From assembly GCF_004339725.1 (NCBI RefSeq), contig NZ_SMGK01000005.1:62001-126000 (forward strand): DNA of 64,000 nt. Reading direction: 5' to 3'. Of this stretch, positions 1-8,881 are shown in pieces; positions within the stretch are counted from its first letter, which is position 1, and the number at the start of each line of letters is the position of its first letter. Made by a program: the position numbers and the translations under genes. Below the pieces are notes generated by a model. The model was not told the origin of the DNA and did no database searches. It worked only from the letters and a program-made list of their open reading frames with translations. The DNA comes from Acidipila rosea. Its GTDB lineage: Bacteria > Acidobacteriota > Terriglobia > Terriglobales > Acidobacteriaceae.

Positions 1-1
1 G

Positions 2-763
2 TTCGGCAAGCGCATTCTCAAGATCATTCCCGGTCGCGTATCCACTGAAGTAGACGCGCGTCTCTCCTACGACACCGAGAAGACCCTCAAGCAGGCCCAC
101 GAAATCATCAAGCTCTATGAGGATGCAGGAGTCGGCCGCGAGCGTGTGCTCATCAAGATCGCGTCCACTTGGGCTGGCATCCGCGCAGCCGAACAGCTTG
201 AAAAGGAAGGCATTCACTGCAATCTGACGCTGCTTTTCGGCATTCACCAGGCGGTTGCCTGCGCCGATGCAAAGGTCACGCTGATCTCGCCTTTCGTTGG
301 CCGCATTCTCGACTGGTACAAGAAGGACACGGGCAAGGACTACCAGGGCGCAGATGATCCGGGCGTCCAGTCGGTCACGAAGATCTACAACTATTTCAAG
401 AAGTTCGGCCACAAGACGCAGGTCATGGGCGCGAGCTTCCGCAATATCGGTGAGATTCGCGAACTGGCAGGCTGCGACTTGCTGACGATCTCGCCCAATC
501 TTCTCGCGGAGCTGGATTCGAAGCAGGAAGAGCTGCCGCGCAAGCTTGATCCGAAGAATGCCGAGTCCATGTCGATCGAGAAACTCACCATCGATGAAGC
601 GACCTTTGAGAAGATGCATGCAGCCGATCGCATGGCTCATGACAAGCTCAAGGAAGGCATTGAGGGCTTCAGCGCCGCGCTGGAAAACCTGGAGAAGCTG
701 CTGGCCAAGCGCCTGACGGAGCTGGGCGCCGGCAAGGAAAAGGAAGCAGTCGCCGCCAAGTAG
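2..763 (+). CDS. tal: Transaldolase, 5' end cut off by the window
   Basis: Transfers a dihydroxyacetone unit between sugar phosphates in the non-oxidative pentose phosphate pathway (cytoplasm). The frame is open from base 2 and encodes 253 residues. Full-length TalB-type enzymes are about 315 residues, so roughly the first 60 are outside the window. The Schiff-base lysine lies in the LIKIAS motif (residue 52 of the visible part), followed by the STWAGI and NLTLLFG segments typical of the family. The C-terminus carries a short Lys/Glu/Ala-rich tail. The first ATG inside the window at 146 is not the real start because conserved sequence continues upstream of it. Confidence in the family is very high. 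Confidence 0.96.
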   Translation, partial: FGKRILKIIPGRVSTEVDARLSYDTEKTLKQAHEIIKLYEDAGVGRERVLIKIASTWAGIRAAEQLEKEGIHCNLTLLFGIHQAVACADAKVTLISPFVGRILDWYKKDTGKDYQGADDPGVQSVTKIYNYFKKFGHKTQVMGASFRNIGEIRELAGCDLLTISPNLLAELDSKQEELPRKLDPKNAESMSIEKLTIDEATFEKMHAADRMAHDKLKEGIEGFSAALENLEKLLAKRLTELGAGKEKEAVAAK

Positions 764-785
764 GCGACTCTCTCATCAGTCCCAT

Positions 786-817
786 GCAGAGGCGGCTGTT
801 GCCGCCTCTGCGTTTTT
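786..817 (+). terminator. Rho-independent terminator after tal
   Basis: A perfect 11-bp stem (arms 786-796 and 801-811) with loop TGTT is followed at once by a G and a T-run (813-817). It starts 22 bases after the tal stop codon and precedes the next rightward gene. Confidence 0.9.
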
Positions 818-871
818 ATATTTCATTGCATTCTCGATTAGAAAGCGGCGTTTTCCGCCTGACCTGAATCC

Positions 872-1507
872 TTGAAACACCTGATCGCGCTCTTTCTTAA
901 GTACAAAGTATGGCTGCTCACCGTCCTCAAGCCCATGGGCTTCTGGGGTGCGGGGGCAATCTCCCTGCTTGATTCCAGCTCCATGCCGGTGCCGATGGAT
1001 CCCATCATGGCCTTCTACGCATGGAACAACCCTCATCGCTACTACCTCTTCGTCATCATGGCGGCGCTGGGATCGGCGATTGGCGGGCTGCTGCCATTTC
1101 TGCTTGGCCGCGCCGGCGGCGAACTTTTCCTGCTCAAGCGCATCGAGCGCGAAAAGTATGAGAAGCTGCGCGACCGTTTCGAGCGCCAGGAGTTTCTTGC
1201 GCTGCTGATTCCCTCCATGTTGCCGCCGCCGACCCCCTGGAAGGTCTTCGTCTTCGGAGCAGGCGTCTTTGAAATGCGCACCACGAACTTTCTGCTGGCC
1301 GTGTTTCTCGGTCGCCTGGTGCGCTTCGGCATCGAGGGATACCTTGCGATTCGCTACGGTCCGGAGGCTGTGGGACTCGTGGGCCGCCTCGCGCATGAAC
1401 ACCATACCCTGCTGCTGAGCCTGCTCGGGCTGGTTATCGTAGCCATCGCTGTCACAGCCATCCGCAAAGGGATGGCGCGGCGGCAGGTGGCGCCCCCGGC
1501 GGTCTAG
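872..1507 (+). CDS. DedA/YqaA-like (VTT domain) membrane protein
   Basis: Predicted inner-membrane protein of 211 residues in the SNARE-associated/VTT (DedA, YqaA) superfamily; members are linked to lipid translocation and envelope integrity, but the substrate of this one is unknown. It starts with a TTG codon. Hydrophobic segments lie near residues 22-40, 55-78, 108-128, 140-158 and 176-195. A family-like feature is the short acidic/proline stretch near the first segment (DSSSMPVPMDP), and a GRAGG-type turn follows the second. The C-terminal end is basic. It stands alone between the tal terminator and a convergent nitroreductase. The alternative is a generic membrane protein, but the pattern fits VTT well. 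Confidence 0.75.
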   Translation: MKHLIALFLKYKVWLLTVLKPMGFWGAGAISLLDSSSMPVPMDPIMAFYAWNNPHRYYLFVIMAALGSAIGGLLPFLLGRAGGELFLLKRIEREKYEKLRDRFERQEFLALLIPSMLPPPTPWKVFVFGAGVFEMRTTNFLLAVFLGRLVRFGIEGYLAIRYGPEAVGLVGRLAHEHHTLLLSLLGLVIVAIAVTAIRKGMARRQVAPPAV

Positions 1508-1529
1508 CCCGCCAGGGGGGGCGCAAGCC

Positions 1530-2147
1530 TTAGAACTGTGCGGGTTTGTCAAACTCCGAAAGCACAATCTCTTCCAGCGGCCTACGCGACCGCGCCGCTT
1601 CCTCTGTCTGCCTCATCTGCTCGGGCAGCGTTGCGGAATCGCCAAAGTAGCCCAGCGCCGTTACTGCTCCGATTTCGTAATCGTCGGGAATAGCCAGCGA
1701 TGCCCGCGCCTTGTCGGAGTCGAAGCCAGCCATGGAGTGCGTGTGCAGCCCCGCTGCAGTGGCTCCCAGCCCTAGGTAGGCAGTCGCTGCGCCTACATCA
1801 TGCAGCGCGTATTTGTTGGCCGCCCCATTATGCGAGAAGGTCTTCTTGCCGATAGAAAGAATCAGCACCGGCGCGCTCTTGGCCCACAGCTGGTTGAACT
1901 CGACCAGCGATTCGAAGATTTTCTTGTAGGTTGCGTCGCCACGCCGCCCCACCAGGAAGCGCCACGGCTGCTCGTTGAAAGACGATGCGGCCCACCGTGC
2001 AGCCTCAAAAATCTTCTTCAGGTCGTCGCCTGAGACTTCCTTGTCTGCGAAAGCGCGTGGGCTCCAGCGATGCAGAATGATCTCGGGCACACCGCTCACG
2101 GCCGGCGCGTGCTTCAGTTTTTCCACTTCTTCAGGATGCAGAGGCAT
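1530..2147 (-). CDS. Nitroreductase-family flavoprotein
   Basis: A 205-residue FMN-dependent NAD(P)H oxidoreductase of the nitroreductase fold. Visible family features are the RxSPRAF N-terminal motif (near residue 28), the AARWAASSFNEQPWRF segment that contacts FMN, the central KYALHDVGAATAYLGLGA helix, and the GAVTALGYFGD segment near the C-terminus that often contributes to FMN phosphate binding. The physiological substrate cannot be read from sequence. It converges on the VTT protein with only 22 bases between the stop codons, and is divergent from the RNase H gene. Confidence 0.88.
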   Translation of the reverse strand: MPLHPEEVEKLKHAPAVSGVPEIILHRWSPRAFADKEVSGDDLKKIFEAARWAASSFNEQPWRFLVGRRGDATYKKIFESLVEFNQLWAKSAPVLILSIGKKTFSHNGAANKYALHDVGAATAYLGLGATAAGLHTHSMAGFDSDKARASLAIPDDYEIGAVTALGYFGDSATLPEQMRQTEEAARSRRPLEEIVLSEFDKPAQF

Positions 2148-2249
2148 CGTTCATTTCTCCTGTAGGCGTCGTTGTGACAACTATTTAGATTGCCTCGATG
2201 CTCCTGTGGCTGCAGTCTTTTCCGCAACCGCTTCCGCTAGACTCGAAGT

Positions 2250-2810
2250 ATGCTTCACGAGACAGAAGAGAGCTGGATCATCGCCTACTGCGACGGAGGT
2301 TCGCGCGGTAACCCCGGTCCCGCGGGCTACGGCGTCTATATCGAGACCGAAGACCACATCAAGCTTGCCGAGCTGAGCGAATATCTCGGCAAGAAGACGA
2401 ATAACTATGCCGAATACTCCGGCCTGCTGGCGTCGCTCGAGTTCGCCGTGGAAGAGGGGCATCCGTGGCTCAAGGTAGTCTCCGACTCCGAACTGATGGT
2501 TAAGCAGATCAAGGGGCAGTATCAGGTCAAGAGCCCGGAGCTGCGCCCGCTTTACGAAGAGGCGAAGCGCCGGATCGCGAAGCTCAAGAAGTTTCAGATC
2601 ACCCACGTCCTGCGCGAGAAGAATCGCGATGCCGACCGCCTGGCCAACGAAGCCATGGACAAAGGCACAGGCAAGGCTCCTGCTGCTGCCGCAAGCGCGC
2701 CGGCGCCTCCCAAGCTCATGCGCGGATTCGTCAAGGGCGGCGTTATTCACCTGCTGGAAGGGGAACTGCCCGAAGGGGTCTTCGTGCGCATCCAGCGCGA
2801 AGGGCGATAG
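2250..2810 (+). CDS. RNase HI-like protein with a C-terminal small-domain extension
   Basis: A ribonuclease H-fold protein of 186 residues. The four acidic residues of the active site are all visible: D15 in CDGGSRGNPGPAG, E55 in NNYAEYSG, D79 in VSDSELMVKQIKG and D129 in NRDADRLANEA. Members of this subgroup (without the basic protrusion of E. coli RnhA) cleave RNA in RNA-DNA hybrids. After an Ala/Pro linker (about 141-155) the protein continues with GFVKGGVIHLLEGELPEG (about 159-176), which resembles the beta-hairpin of DUF104/AF2212-type antitoxin-like domains. That resemblance is an inference from a short motif. The gene is followed one base after its stop by a GTG start for the MpaB-like gene, suggesting co-translation. 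Confidence 0.88.
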   Translation: MLHETEESWIIAYCDGGSRGNPGPAGYGVYIETEDHIKLAELSEYLGKKTNNYAEYSGLLASLEFAVEEGHPWLKVVSDSELMVKQIKGQYQVKSPELRPLYEEAKRRIAKLKKFQITHVLREKNRDADRLANEAMDKGTGKAPAAAASAPAPPKLMRGFVKGGVIHLLEGELPEGVFVRIQREGR

Positions 2811-2811
2811 A

Positions 2812-3798
2812 GTGGATGCGTTGCCCATAGGCAGCGCATCTATGGAAACCGCCTCGACAATCACGCCCGACGACATCTCTGAACTATGGAAGTGGCTCGC
2901 AGCCCGCACCGCCGACCCGCGCGCGGGCATCTTCGGGCCATCGTCTGTCAGCTGGAAAGTCAACCGCGAATCCGCCCTCTTCCTCGGAGCCGGCCGGGCG
3001 GCGCTGCTGCAGCTGGCACATCCCTGGGTGGCGGCAGCGCTCGATCAGCATTCGAACCTGCGAAATGATCCTCTGGCCCGTTTTCACAATACCTTCCGGG
3101 TCATTTTCACCATGGTCTTCGGCACGCTCAACCAGGCCTTGTCCGCCTCGCAAAGTCTCTATCAGATGCACTCGCGCATCACAGGCCGACTTCCGGCAGC
3201 GGTGGCCGCTCATGCGCGAGGCTCCGTCTACCAGGCCAACGAGATCAATGCCCTCCGCTGGGTACACGCCACCTTGGTGGAGAGCGCCTTGCTGGCCTAC
3301 GAAGTCGTATCGCCACCCCTGTCGGCGGCCGAGCGCGAGGCCTACTATGCCGAGAGCAAGCTCATGGCGGCTCTCTTCGGGATTCCGCCCTCGGCGCTGC
3401 CTGCTGACTGGGCAGCTTTCGCTGCCTACAACCGCGCCATGTGGGACTCGGAGACGCTGGGGGTCAATGCGCTGTCGCGCGGGCTGGCGCATCACGTTCT
3501 TCATGGAAGAGGATCATGGGTTCCCGTGCCGGGCTGGTACAGAGCGCTCACCGCGGTATGGCTGCCTGAGCGGCTTCGCGAGCAGTTTGAGCTTTCGGCC
3601 GGGCAGCGGGAAGCAGCCGCAGCAGCGCGTGCGCGGCAGTGGCTGCCCGTTTTCTATCGCAGGCTGCCTGACGCTGCGCGCTTCGTAGGGCCCTACCACG
3701 AGGCTGTCGCCCGGCTGATGGCGCGCAACGTAGGGCCGGTTGTGCGATGGAGTAATCGCTTCTGGATGGGGCAGTCGCGAATGATGTTTTCAGAGTGA
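2812..3798 (+). CDS. Oxygenase MpaB-family protein (DUF2236)
   Basis: A 328-residue cytoplasmic protein of the MpaB/DUF2236 family, heme-binding oxygenase-like proteins that include latex-clearing (rubber oxygenase) relatives. The call rests on the conserved pattern: SALFLGAGRAALLQLAHP near the N-terminus, NTFRVIFTMVFG, an RALGWVHATL-like segment (here NALRWVHATLVES), an AYYAESKLMAALFGIP segment, and an arginine-rich C-terminal third. A GTG start at 2812 is chosen because AAGGG lies 7 bases upstream and the preceding gene stops at 2810; an ATG at 2842 is the alternative start. The substrate is unknown. Confidence 0.8.
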   Translation: MDALPIGSASMETASTITPDDISELWKWLAARTADPRAGIFGPSSVSWKVNRESALFLGAGRAALLQLAHPWVAAALDQHSNLRNDPLARFHNTFRVIFTMVFGTLNQALSASQSLYQMHSRITGRLPAAVAAHARGSVYQANEINALRWVHATLVESALLAYEVVSPPLSAAEREAYYAESKLMAALFGIPPSALPADWAAFAAYNRAMWDSETLGVNALSRGLAHHVLHGRGSWVPVPGWYRALTAVWLPERLREQFELSAGQREAAAAARARQWLPVFYRRLPDAARFVGPYHEAVARLMARNVGPVVRWSNRFWMGQSRMMFSE

Positions 3799-3820
3799 GT
3801 CAATAGCAGGATCATGAAAC

Positions 3821-3860
3821 CGCGGAGGGTTGGCACTGAGGCCAGCGCCAACCCTCTGCG
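3821..3860. terminator. Long hairpin between convergent genes (likely bidirectional terminator)
   Basis: Arms 3821-3834 and 3847-3860 form a 14-bp stem with one G-T pair and a 12-base loop. It lies between the stop codons of the MpaB-like gene and the convergent M28 peptidase. No clear T-run follows on either side, so termination strength is uncertain. Confidence 0.55.
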
Positions 3861-3865
3861 CGCCC

Positions 3866-5608
3866 TTACTTCGGCTCCACGGCTCCCGGGAAGAGCCCCG
3901 GCAGCGGAGCATTCTGCTTGTCGCGAAGCTCCGGATGCGGCAGCGGCTTCCGTGGCAGCATCTGGTCGCGCATGGCAGTGTTGTAGACAAAGATCGCCTC
4001 GACCACCGCCGCCTGCTTCAGGTCGCCGGGCTGCAGCCGCTCATAGGTATCCATGTTGGAGTGGTGCGTCCGCGTCTCGTAGTCCAGCGGGTCCTGAATA
4101 AACTGGAAGCCCGGGATCCCAACAGCGTCGAAGGACAGGTGGTCTGTCCCGCCGGTGTTGCGCATGGAGAGGGTGCTCACCCCCAGGTCCTTGAGCGGCG
4201 CGATCCATTGCGAGAAGATCGGCGCCACTGCCGCATTCTCCTGCAGGTAAACTCCACGGATGCGGCCCGAGCCGTTATCTACATTGAAGTAGCCGGAGAT
4301 CAGCTTCTGCTCCGGTTTGAGCGAGAGAGGCCCTGCAGCTTTGCGCAGGAACTCCGGCATTATCAACTGGTCCGGTGCGGTCGACAGCGGAGCCGAGCCG
4401 AAATGGTCGCGGGCGTAGCCCCTGGAGCCAAAGAGGCCCTCTTCCTCGCCGCTCCACAACGCAATGCGGATGGTTCTCCGCGGGTGCACGTCCAGAGCCT
4501 TGAGGATGCGCATCACTTCCATGGCAACGACTGAGCCGGCGCCATTGTCGGTTGCGCCGGTTCCTGCGATCCAGCTGTCGAGGTGGCCGCCAACCATCAC
4601 TACCTGATCCTTCAGCGAGGGGTCCGTGCCTGGGATCTCCGCCACGGTATCGAATCCGTGCTCGTGGTCTCCCGTGAATTTCGTCTCCACGTCCATCTGC
4701 AGGCTCACCGGAACATGTGCTTCCAGCAGCCTGTAGACGCGGCCGTAGTTTTCGATCGCCATCACCACCACCGGCACCTTGACCGCGTGGTCTGCCTTGT
4801 AGGGCGTGCGTCCCAGCGCCGCGCCGTTATCGTCAAAGAATGTGCCCCCGGAGCCGCCGCTATCCTCGGCGTCGCGACTCGGCCGGATCACCCCGGCGGC
4901 ATGTTCTTTAGCTAGAAACTCGGCGATCTTCTCTGTGAGCTGATAGCGCTTCATGTACGCCTGCAGCCGCTTCTGGTAATCCGGCCCCGGACCGCCCGCG
5001 GTCGGGTACTCTTCCATCTTCTTCAGTTCTTCATCGGTGTAGCGGGTGAAGAGGGGCTTGTCCACGGGAGGCACATCGCGCATCTCGCCCAGCAGCACCA
5101 TCTTGCCCGCGAGTTTCCCTTTGTATTTGTCAAAATCCTTCTCGTCATTAATCGTGACGATAGTCGCCTCGCCCGTTACCGCCCCGTGGGTCGAGGGCGA
5201 CCACGGCGTCGCCTGCGCGATAAAGACCGCTGTGTCGGGCGAAGTCATCCGCACCCAGGTGTTCAGCTGCTGCCAGCCCATGCCAAACTCGCCCCAATCC
5301 TCCAGGTGGGCATTCACGCAGCCCATCGCCGTCAGCTGGTCCCGCGTCCAGGCGTTCGCCTTGGCCATGTTCGGCGAGCCTGTCAGCCTCGGGCCAATGT
5401 CATCGGAGAGCGCCGAGGCGTACTCCATGATGTGGGAGTGCATCAGTCCCTCTTCCCGGATGCGCTGGTACATGGTCAGGTCGAGTTTCTCGACGGCAGG
5501 CTGGGGCGCGTCCCAGGGGCCGCTTTCGTCAGCCGACTGGGCAAACGCGCATCCGCCGGCCAGGGCAGCCAGCAATATCAGGCTAAGAGACTGTCTTGCA
5601 AAGGGCAT
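3866..5608 (-). CDS. Secreted M28-family zinc metallopeptidase
   Basis: A 580-residue exported exopeptidase of family M28 (glutamate carboxypeptidase/aminopeptidase type). Start 5608 is preferred over 5641 because it begins a normal signal sequence (MPFARQSLSLILLAALAGG) and has GGAGG about 11 bases upstream. Residues about 90-310 contain a PA-like insert. The catalytic zinc site is visible as GGHLDSW, ATDNGAGSV, SGEEEGLFGSRGYA and GGTDHLSFD, giving the His, Asp, Glu, Asp, His set. It is expected to release amino acids from peptides in the periplasm or outside. The sequence LAGGC could act as a weak lipobox; a cleavage after AFAQ is the alternative. Confidence 0.92.
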   Translation of the reverse strand: MPFARQSLSLILLAALAGGCAFAQSADESGPWDAPQPAVEKLDLTMYQRIREEGLMHSHIMEYASALSDDIGPRLTGSPNMAKANAWTRDQLTAMGCVNAHLEDWGEFGMGWQQLNTWVRMTSPDTAVFIAQATPWSPSTHGAVTGEATIVTINDEKDFDKYKGKLAGKMVLLGEMRDVPPVDKPLFTRYTDEELKKMEEYPTAGGPGPDYQKRLQAYMKRYQLTEKIAEFLAKEHAAGVIRPSRDAEDSGGSGGTFFDDNGAALGRTPYKADHAVKVPVVVMAIENYGRVYRLLEAHVPVSLQMDVETKFTGDHEHGFDTVAEIPGTDPSLKDQVVMVGGHLDSWIAGTGATDNGAGSVVAMEVMRILKALDVHPRRTIRIALWSGEEEGLFGSRGYARDHFGSAPLSTAPDQLIMPEFLRKAAGPLSLKPEQKLISGYFNVDNGSGRIRGVYLQENAAVAPIFSQWIAPLKDLGVSTLSMRNTGGTDHLSFDAVGIPGFQFIQDPLDYETRTHHSNMDTYERLQPGDLKQAAVVEAIFVYNTAMRDQMLPRKPLPHPELRDKQNAPLPGLFPGAVEPK

Positions 5609-5707
5609 AGCAGGTAAAATCCTCCGGAAAACGCCAAGCATATCACGCGTTTGGCGGAGAATCGCCGCGAAAGTGAGGGTCGCGGGCGGTGACTTTCGTG
5701 CGGCAGA

Positions 5708-6304
5708 TCACCGCAGCAGAAGCCATCCTTCACCGGCAAAGAGGCGTATTCCCGCCACCCCTGTTGCTCCCGCTTCCATGCAGAGCCGCGCGTTAGCGAC
5801 GGTGATGCCGCCCAGCGCGTAGACCGGCATGCCATCCGCCACAGCGCACGTCGCTTCAAGCTCCTCAAGCCCGCGTCCGGCGAGCCGTCCGCCGGGCAGC
5901 GGCTTCTCAAAGACCGGCGCAAACAGGGCCATCGTGGCCCCGGCCTCGTGTGCCTGTGTAATCTCCTCCGCGGAGTGGCAGGCTACGCTGAGAGTCGCCC
6001 CAGGCAGGCGCAGCCGCACTGCGTCGATCTCGTGAAGCCTCTCCCCCGCGAGGTGAATGCCGTCCGCACCCGCTTCCCGGGCCAGCTCCGCCGCGCCGTT
6101 CAGCAGCACCCGAGTGTTGGAGTTCTGCTTCCGCACGGCGGCGACAATGGCTTTTGTCAGCCCCCGCAGGACAGCGGGCGAGAGATGCTTTTCGCGTATC
6201 TGGATGAAGTCCACGCCGCCCGCAGCCCACCGCGCAGCCTGTTCGATCAGGCGGTCAGCGGGTTCGCGGCCACTGGTTCCGTCGGTGATGGCATAAAGCT
6301 GCAT
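5708..6304 (-). CDS. thiE: Thiamine-phosphate synthase-like protein (ThiE/TenI family)
   Basis: A 198-residue TIM-barrel protein of the ThiE/TenI family; ThiE joins the pyrimidine and thiazole halves of thiamine phosphate, TenI isomerises the thiazole. Recognisable segments are YAITDG, FIQIREKHL, LLNG(near 70), GADGIHLAGERL, LSVACHS, APVFEKPLPGG, YALGGI and GATGVAGIRLF. The T-x-T-K type phosphate-binding segment after the PVF motif is altered (PVFEKPLPGGRLAGRG), which is closer to TenI-like or diverged ThiE members. No other thiamine gene and no TPP riboswitch is visible next to it. It is divergent from sthA. Confidence 0.8.
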   Translation of the reverse strand: MQLYAITDGTSGREPADRLIEQAARWAAGGVDFIQIREKHLSPAVLRGLTKAIVAAVRKQNSNTRVLLNGAAELAREAGADGIHLAGERLHEIDAVRLRLPGATLSVACHSAEEITQAHEAGATMALFAPVFEKPLPGGRLAGRGLEELEATCAVADGMPVYALGGITVANARLCMEAGATGVAGIRLFAGEGWLLLR

Positions 6305-6431
6305 CTAAGCCCATTTTAGGCATGAACGATAAGTAGAAACCCCACTTTCAAGCACAGGGCCCCGCACAGAGTTAAAGTGGAGACAGGGGTTTGCTTCTCC
6401 GGAAGCTGCTTCCGCACTGAACAACTACGAC

Positions 6432-7826
6432 ATGGCTACTTATGATTTGCTAGTAATCGGCTCCGGCCCCTCCGGACAACGCGCGGCAGTCTCCGCCGTC
6501 AAGAAGGGCAAGCGTGTGGCGCTCGTCGAGATGCGAAGCGTCGTCGGCGGCGTCTGTATCAATACCGGCACTATACCCAGCAAGACGATGCGCGAAGCCG
6601 TGTTGCACCTTTCCGGCTATAACTATCGCTCCATTTATGGCATGAACTACCGCGTCAAGGAAAAGATCACGATGTCCGATCTCGCCTTTCGCGTGCAGCA
6701 TGTCATCAAGACGGAGATCGACGTCACGGAGGCGCAGCTCTCCCGCAATGGAGTCGAGGTCATCACCGGCACTGCGCAATTTGTCGATGAGCATCACGTC
6801 CGTGTGGATGGAATGGGCAGCAGCACCGTTCATGAAGCGGAGAAGATCATCATCGCCGTCGGCACCAAGCCCGCCAGCACGGCCAAGGTTCCCATCAACG
6901 GCAAGACCATCGTCAACAGCGATCAGGTGCTCGATCTGGCCAATCTGCCGAAGACGCTCATTGTGGTCGGCGGTGGCGTCATCGGCGTTGAGTACACCTG
7001 CATGTTCGCCGCCCTTGGCGTGCGCGTCACTCTGGTTGAAAAGCGTCCCAAGCTGCTTGAGTTCGCCGACCAGGAGATTGTCGAGGCGCTCAGCTATCAC
7101 CTCCGCGACAGCCGCGTCACCATGCGCCTGCACGAAGAGGTGGAGAGCGTGGAAGAGCTGCCCGACGGTACTGTCGTCGCCAATCTCGAAAGCAAGAAGC
7201 GCATCTCCGGCGACGCGCTGCTCTATGCGGTCGGCCGCCAGGGCAACATCGATGAGCTGAACCTGGCCGCCGCCGGTATTGAAGCCGATGCCCGCGGACG
7301 CATCCCCGTCGATAAGGACTTCCGTACCAAGGTCCCCAATATCTTCGCTGCCGGAGACGTGATCGGCTTTCCCAGCCTTGCCTCTGTTTCGATGGAGCAG
7401 GGCCGCATCGCTGTCGCGCGCGCTTATGGTGACGAGACTGAGCAGTCCAATCCCAGCTTCTACCCCTATGGCATCTACACCATCCCGGAGATCTCCTTCA
7501 TCGGCAAGACGGAAGAGCAGCTCACCGAGGAGGACGTTCCGTACGAGGTCGGCGTCTCCTACTATCGTGAGATTGCCCGCGGACAGATTCGCGGGGATAC
7601 CACCGGCCGGCTCAAGCTGATCTTCCACCGTGAGACCCGCGCCATTCTCGGTGTCCACATCATCGGAGAGGGCGCAGCAGAGCTGATCCACATCGGCCAG
7701 GCTGTCATGGTCCTCAATGGTACGGTGGACTACTTCATCAACACAGTGTTCAACTATCCCACGCTGGCGGAGTGCTACAAAGCCGCCGCCTTTAACGGTG
7801 TGAACCGGCTCGCGCGCTTCGAGTAA
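6432..7826 (+). CDS. sthA: Soluble pyridine nucleotide transhydrogenase
   Basis: A 464-residue FAD enzyme that moves hydride between NADPH and NAD, balancing the two cofactor pools in the cytoplasm. Domains: FAD-binding Rossmann motif VIGSGPSGQRAA (from residue 8), NAD(P)-binding motif VVGGGVIGVEYT (about 176-187), second FAD motif FAAGDVIG (about 308), and a C-terminal dimerisation domain with YGIYTIPEISFIG and NTVFNYPTLAEAY. The redox disulfide of lipoamide dehydrogenases is absent: the usual CxxxxC reads C42-INTG-T47. That loss is the family hallmark of SthA. The downstream ROK gene follows after 59 bases and may be co-transcribed. Confidence 0.95.
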   Translation: MATYDLLVIGSGPSGQRAAVSAVKKGKRVALVEMRSVVGGVCINTGTIPSKTMREAVLHLSGYNYRSIYGMNYRVKEKITMSDLAFRVQHVIKTEIDVTEAQLSRNGVEVITGTAQFVDEHHVRVDGMGSSTVHEAEKIIIAVGTKPASTAKVPINGKTIVNSDQVLDLANLPKTLIVVGGGVIGVEYTCMFAALGVRVTLVEKRPKLLEFADQEIVEALSYHLRDSRVTMRLHEEVESVEELPDGTVVANLESKKRISGDALLYAVGRQGNIDELNLAAAGIEADARGRIPVDKDFRTKVPNIFAAGDVIGFPSLASVSMEQGRIAVARAYGDETEQSNPSFYPYGIYTIPEISFIGKTEEQLTEEDVPYEVGVSYYREIARGQIRGDTTGRLKLIFHRETRAILGVHIIGEGAAELIHIGQAVMVLNGTVDYFINTVFNYPTLAECYKAAAFNGVNRLARFE

Positions 7827-7885
7827 AGCTGCGCGGGCACTGGATCTGCCCACCTGAACAAAGGGGCAAGAGAGAAGAGGAGCAA

Positions 7886-8776
7886 ATGGCGAAGACCATT
7901 GGCGTTGTCATGGCAGAGCAGGTGCTCGCGGGCTGCTTTGAGGACCATAAGCTTGTCGGCGAGCTCCGCCGCTTTCCCGCGTCTGAAGAAGAAACCGGCG
8001 CCCTCGTCGAGCTACCCGTGGACGCGCTCTGCGAGATCATCTGCACCCAGATCGAAGCCCTCGCTACCGATAACGAGATCAGTGCAATTGGTGTCGCGCT
8101 GCCGGGCATCGTCCGCAACGGCATCATCGAAGACTCGCCTAATCTTGCCCAGCTCAAGGGAGCCCACATTGCCGCGATGATCAATGCCGGCCTTGCTTCA
8201 CGGGGCATCAGTCACAAGGTCAGCGTCTTCAACGACGCCGATGCGACAGCCGCCGGCATTGCAGCCACCCGGGGCCAGCTCGACCGCCTCATCCGCGTCT
8301 GGACGGTCGGCAACGGCATAGGCTTCGGGCGGTTTCCCTACACCGAGGGTCCCTGGGAGGGCGGCCACACGACCGTTACGCTCGATCCGCGCGAGAACTA
8401 CTGCGGCTGCGGCGGCAAAGGCCATCTGGAAGGCATCATGGGTCACCGCGCCATGCGCCTCCGCTTTCTTGACATGGAGCCGGACGAGATCTTCGAGGCT
8501 GCGAAGCACGGCGACAGGCGCTGCTGCGACTTCGTCGAGCTCTGGCACCGCGCGCTGGCTGCCGCGACTGCAACGCAGATCCATATCGAAGGGCCGGGAC
8601 GCTTCTATTTCACCGGCCGTGATATCGACCGTCTCGATCTCTCCCGGCTCAAGGAAGTCCTCTATGAGATGGTCAAGATGAGTCCGCTGCAGAGCTACAC
8701 CGTCGAGCTGATCCCCGAAGATCCGCTTCTCGCTGTTATTGGCGCAGGCACTGCGGCAGAGCACGGAAAGCCGTAA
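7886..8776 (+). CDS. ROK-family sugar kinase-like protein with altered motifs
   Basis: A 296-residue protein of the ROK family (sugar kinases and sugar-responsive repressors). Support: a FNDADATAAGIA motif (around residue 112) with the catalytic Asp, a VGNGIGFGR segment for phosphate binding, and a zinc-site region H...CGCGGKGHLEG (about 165-185). Two things are unusual. The N-terminal DxGGT phosphate loop is not recognisable (IGVVMAEQVLAGCF instead), and the third zinc cysteine of CGCGxxGC is a His. There is no N-terminal DNA-binding domain. It starts with a good ribosome-binding site (AGAGGAG). It may be a diverged kinase or a sugar-binding protein without kinase activity. Confidence 0.8.
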   Translation: MAKTIGVVMAEQVLAGCFEDHKLVGELRRFPASEEETGALVELPVDALCEIICTQIEALATDNEISAIGVALPGIVRNGIIEDSPNLAQLKGAHIAAMINAGLASRGISHKVSVFNDADATAAGIAATRGQLDRLIRVWTVGNGIGFGRFPYTEGPWEGGHTTVTLDPRENYCGCGGKGHLEGIMGHRAMRLRFLDMEPDEIFEAAKHGDRRCCDFVELWHRALAAATATQIHIEGPGRFYFTGRDIDRLDLSRLKEVLYEMVKMSPLQSYTVELIPEDPLLAVIGAGTAAEHGKP

Positions 8777-8881
8777 CCCATCTCGCGGCAGAGGCCCCTT
8801 CCTGCTTCTGCCGTGCTTTCTTCGCGAGCCAGCCAACTCCCTTGGAGCCATTGCGTCTTATTTTTCGTATCGGGCCCCGCT

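Noticed and set aside
6305..6431. TPP riboswitch before the ThiE-like gene
   Set aside because: The 127-base divergent region lacks the conserved CTGAGA core on the minus strand.
6450..7853. 467-codon open frame on the minus strand opposite sthA
   Set aside because: It is a by-product of high GC and codon bias in sthA; the translation is Asp/Leu/Val/His-rich with no family motif, while the plus strand gives a textbook transhydrogenase.
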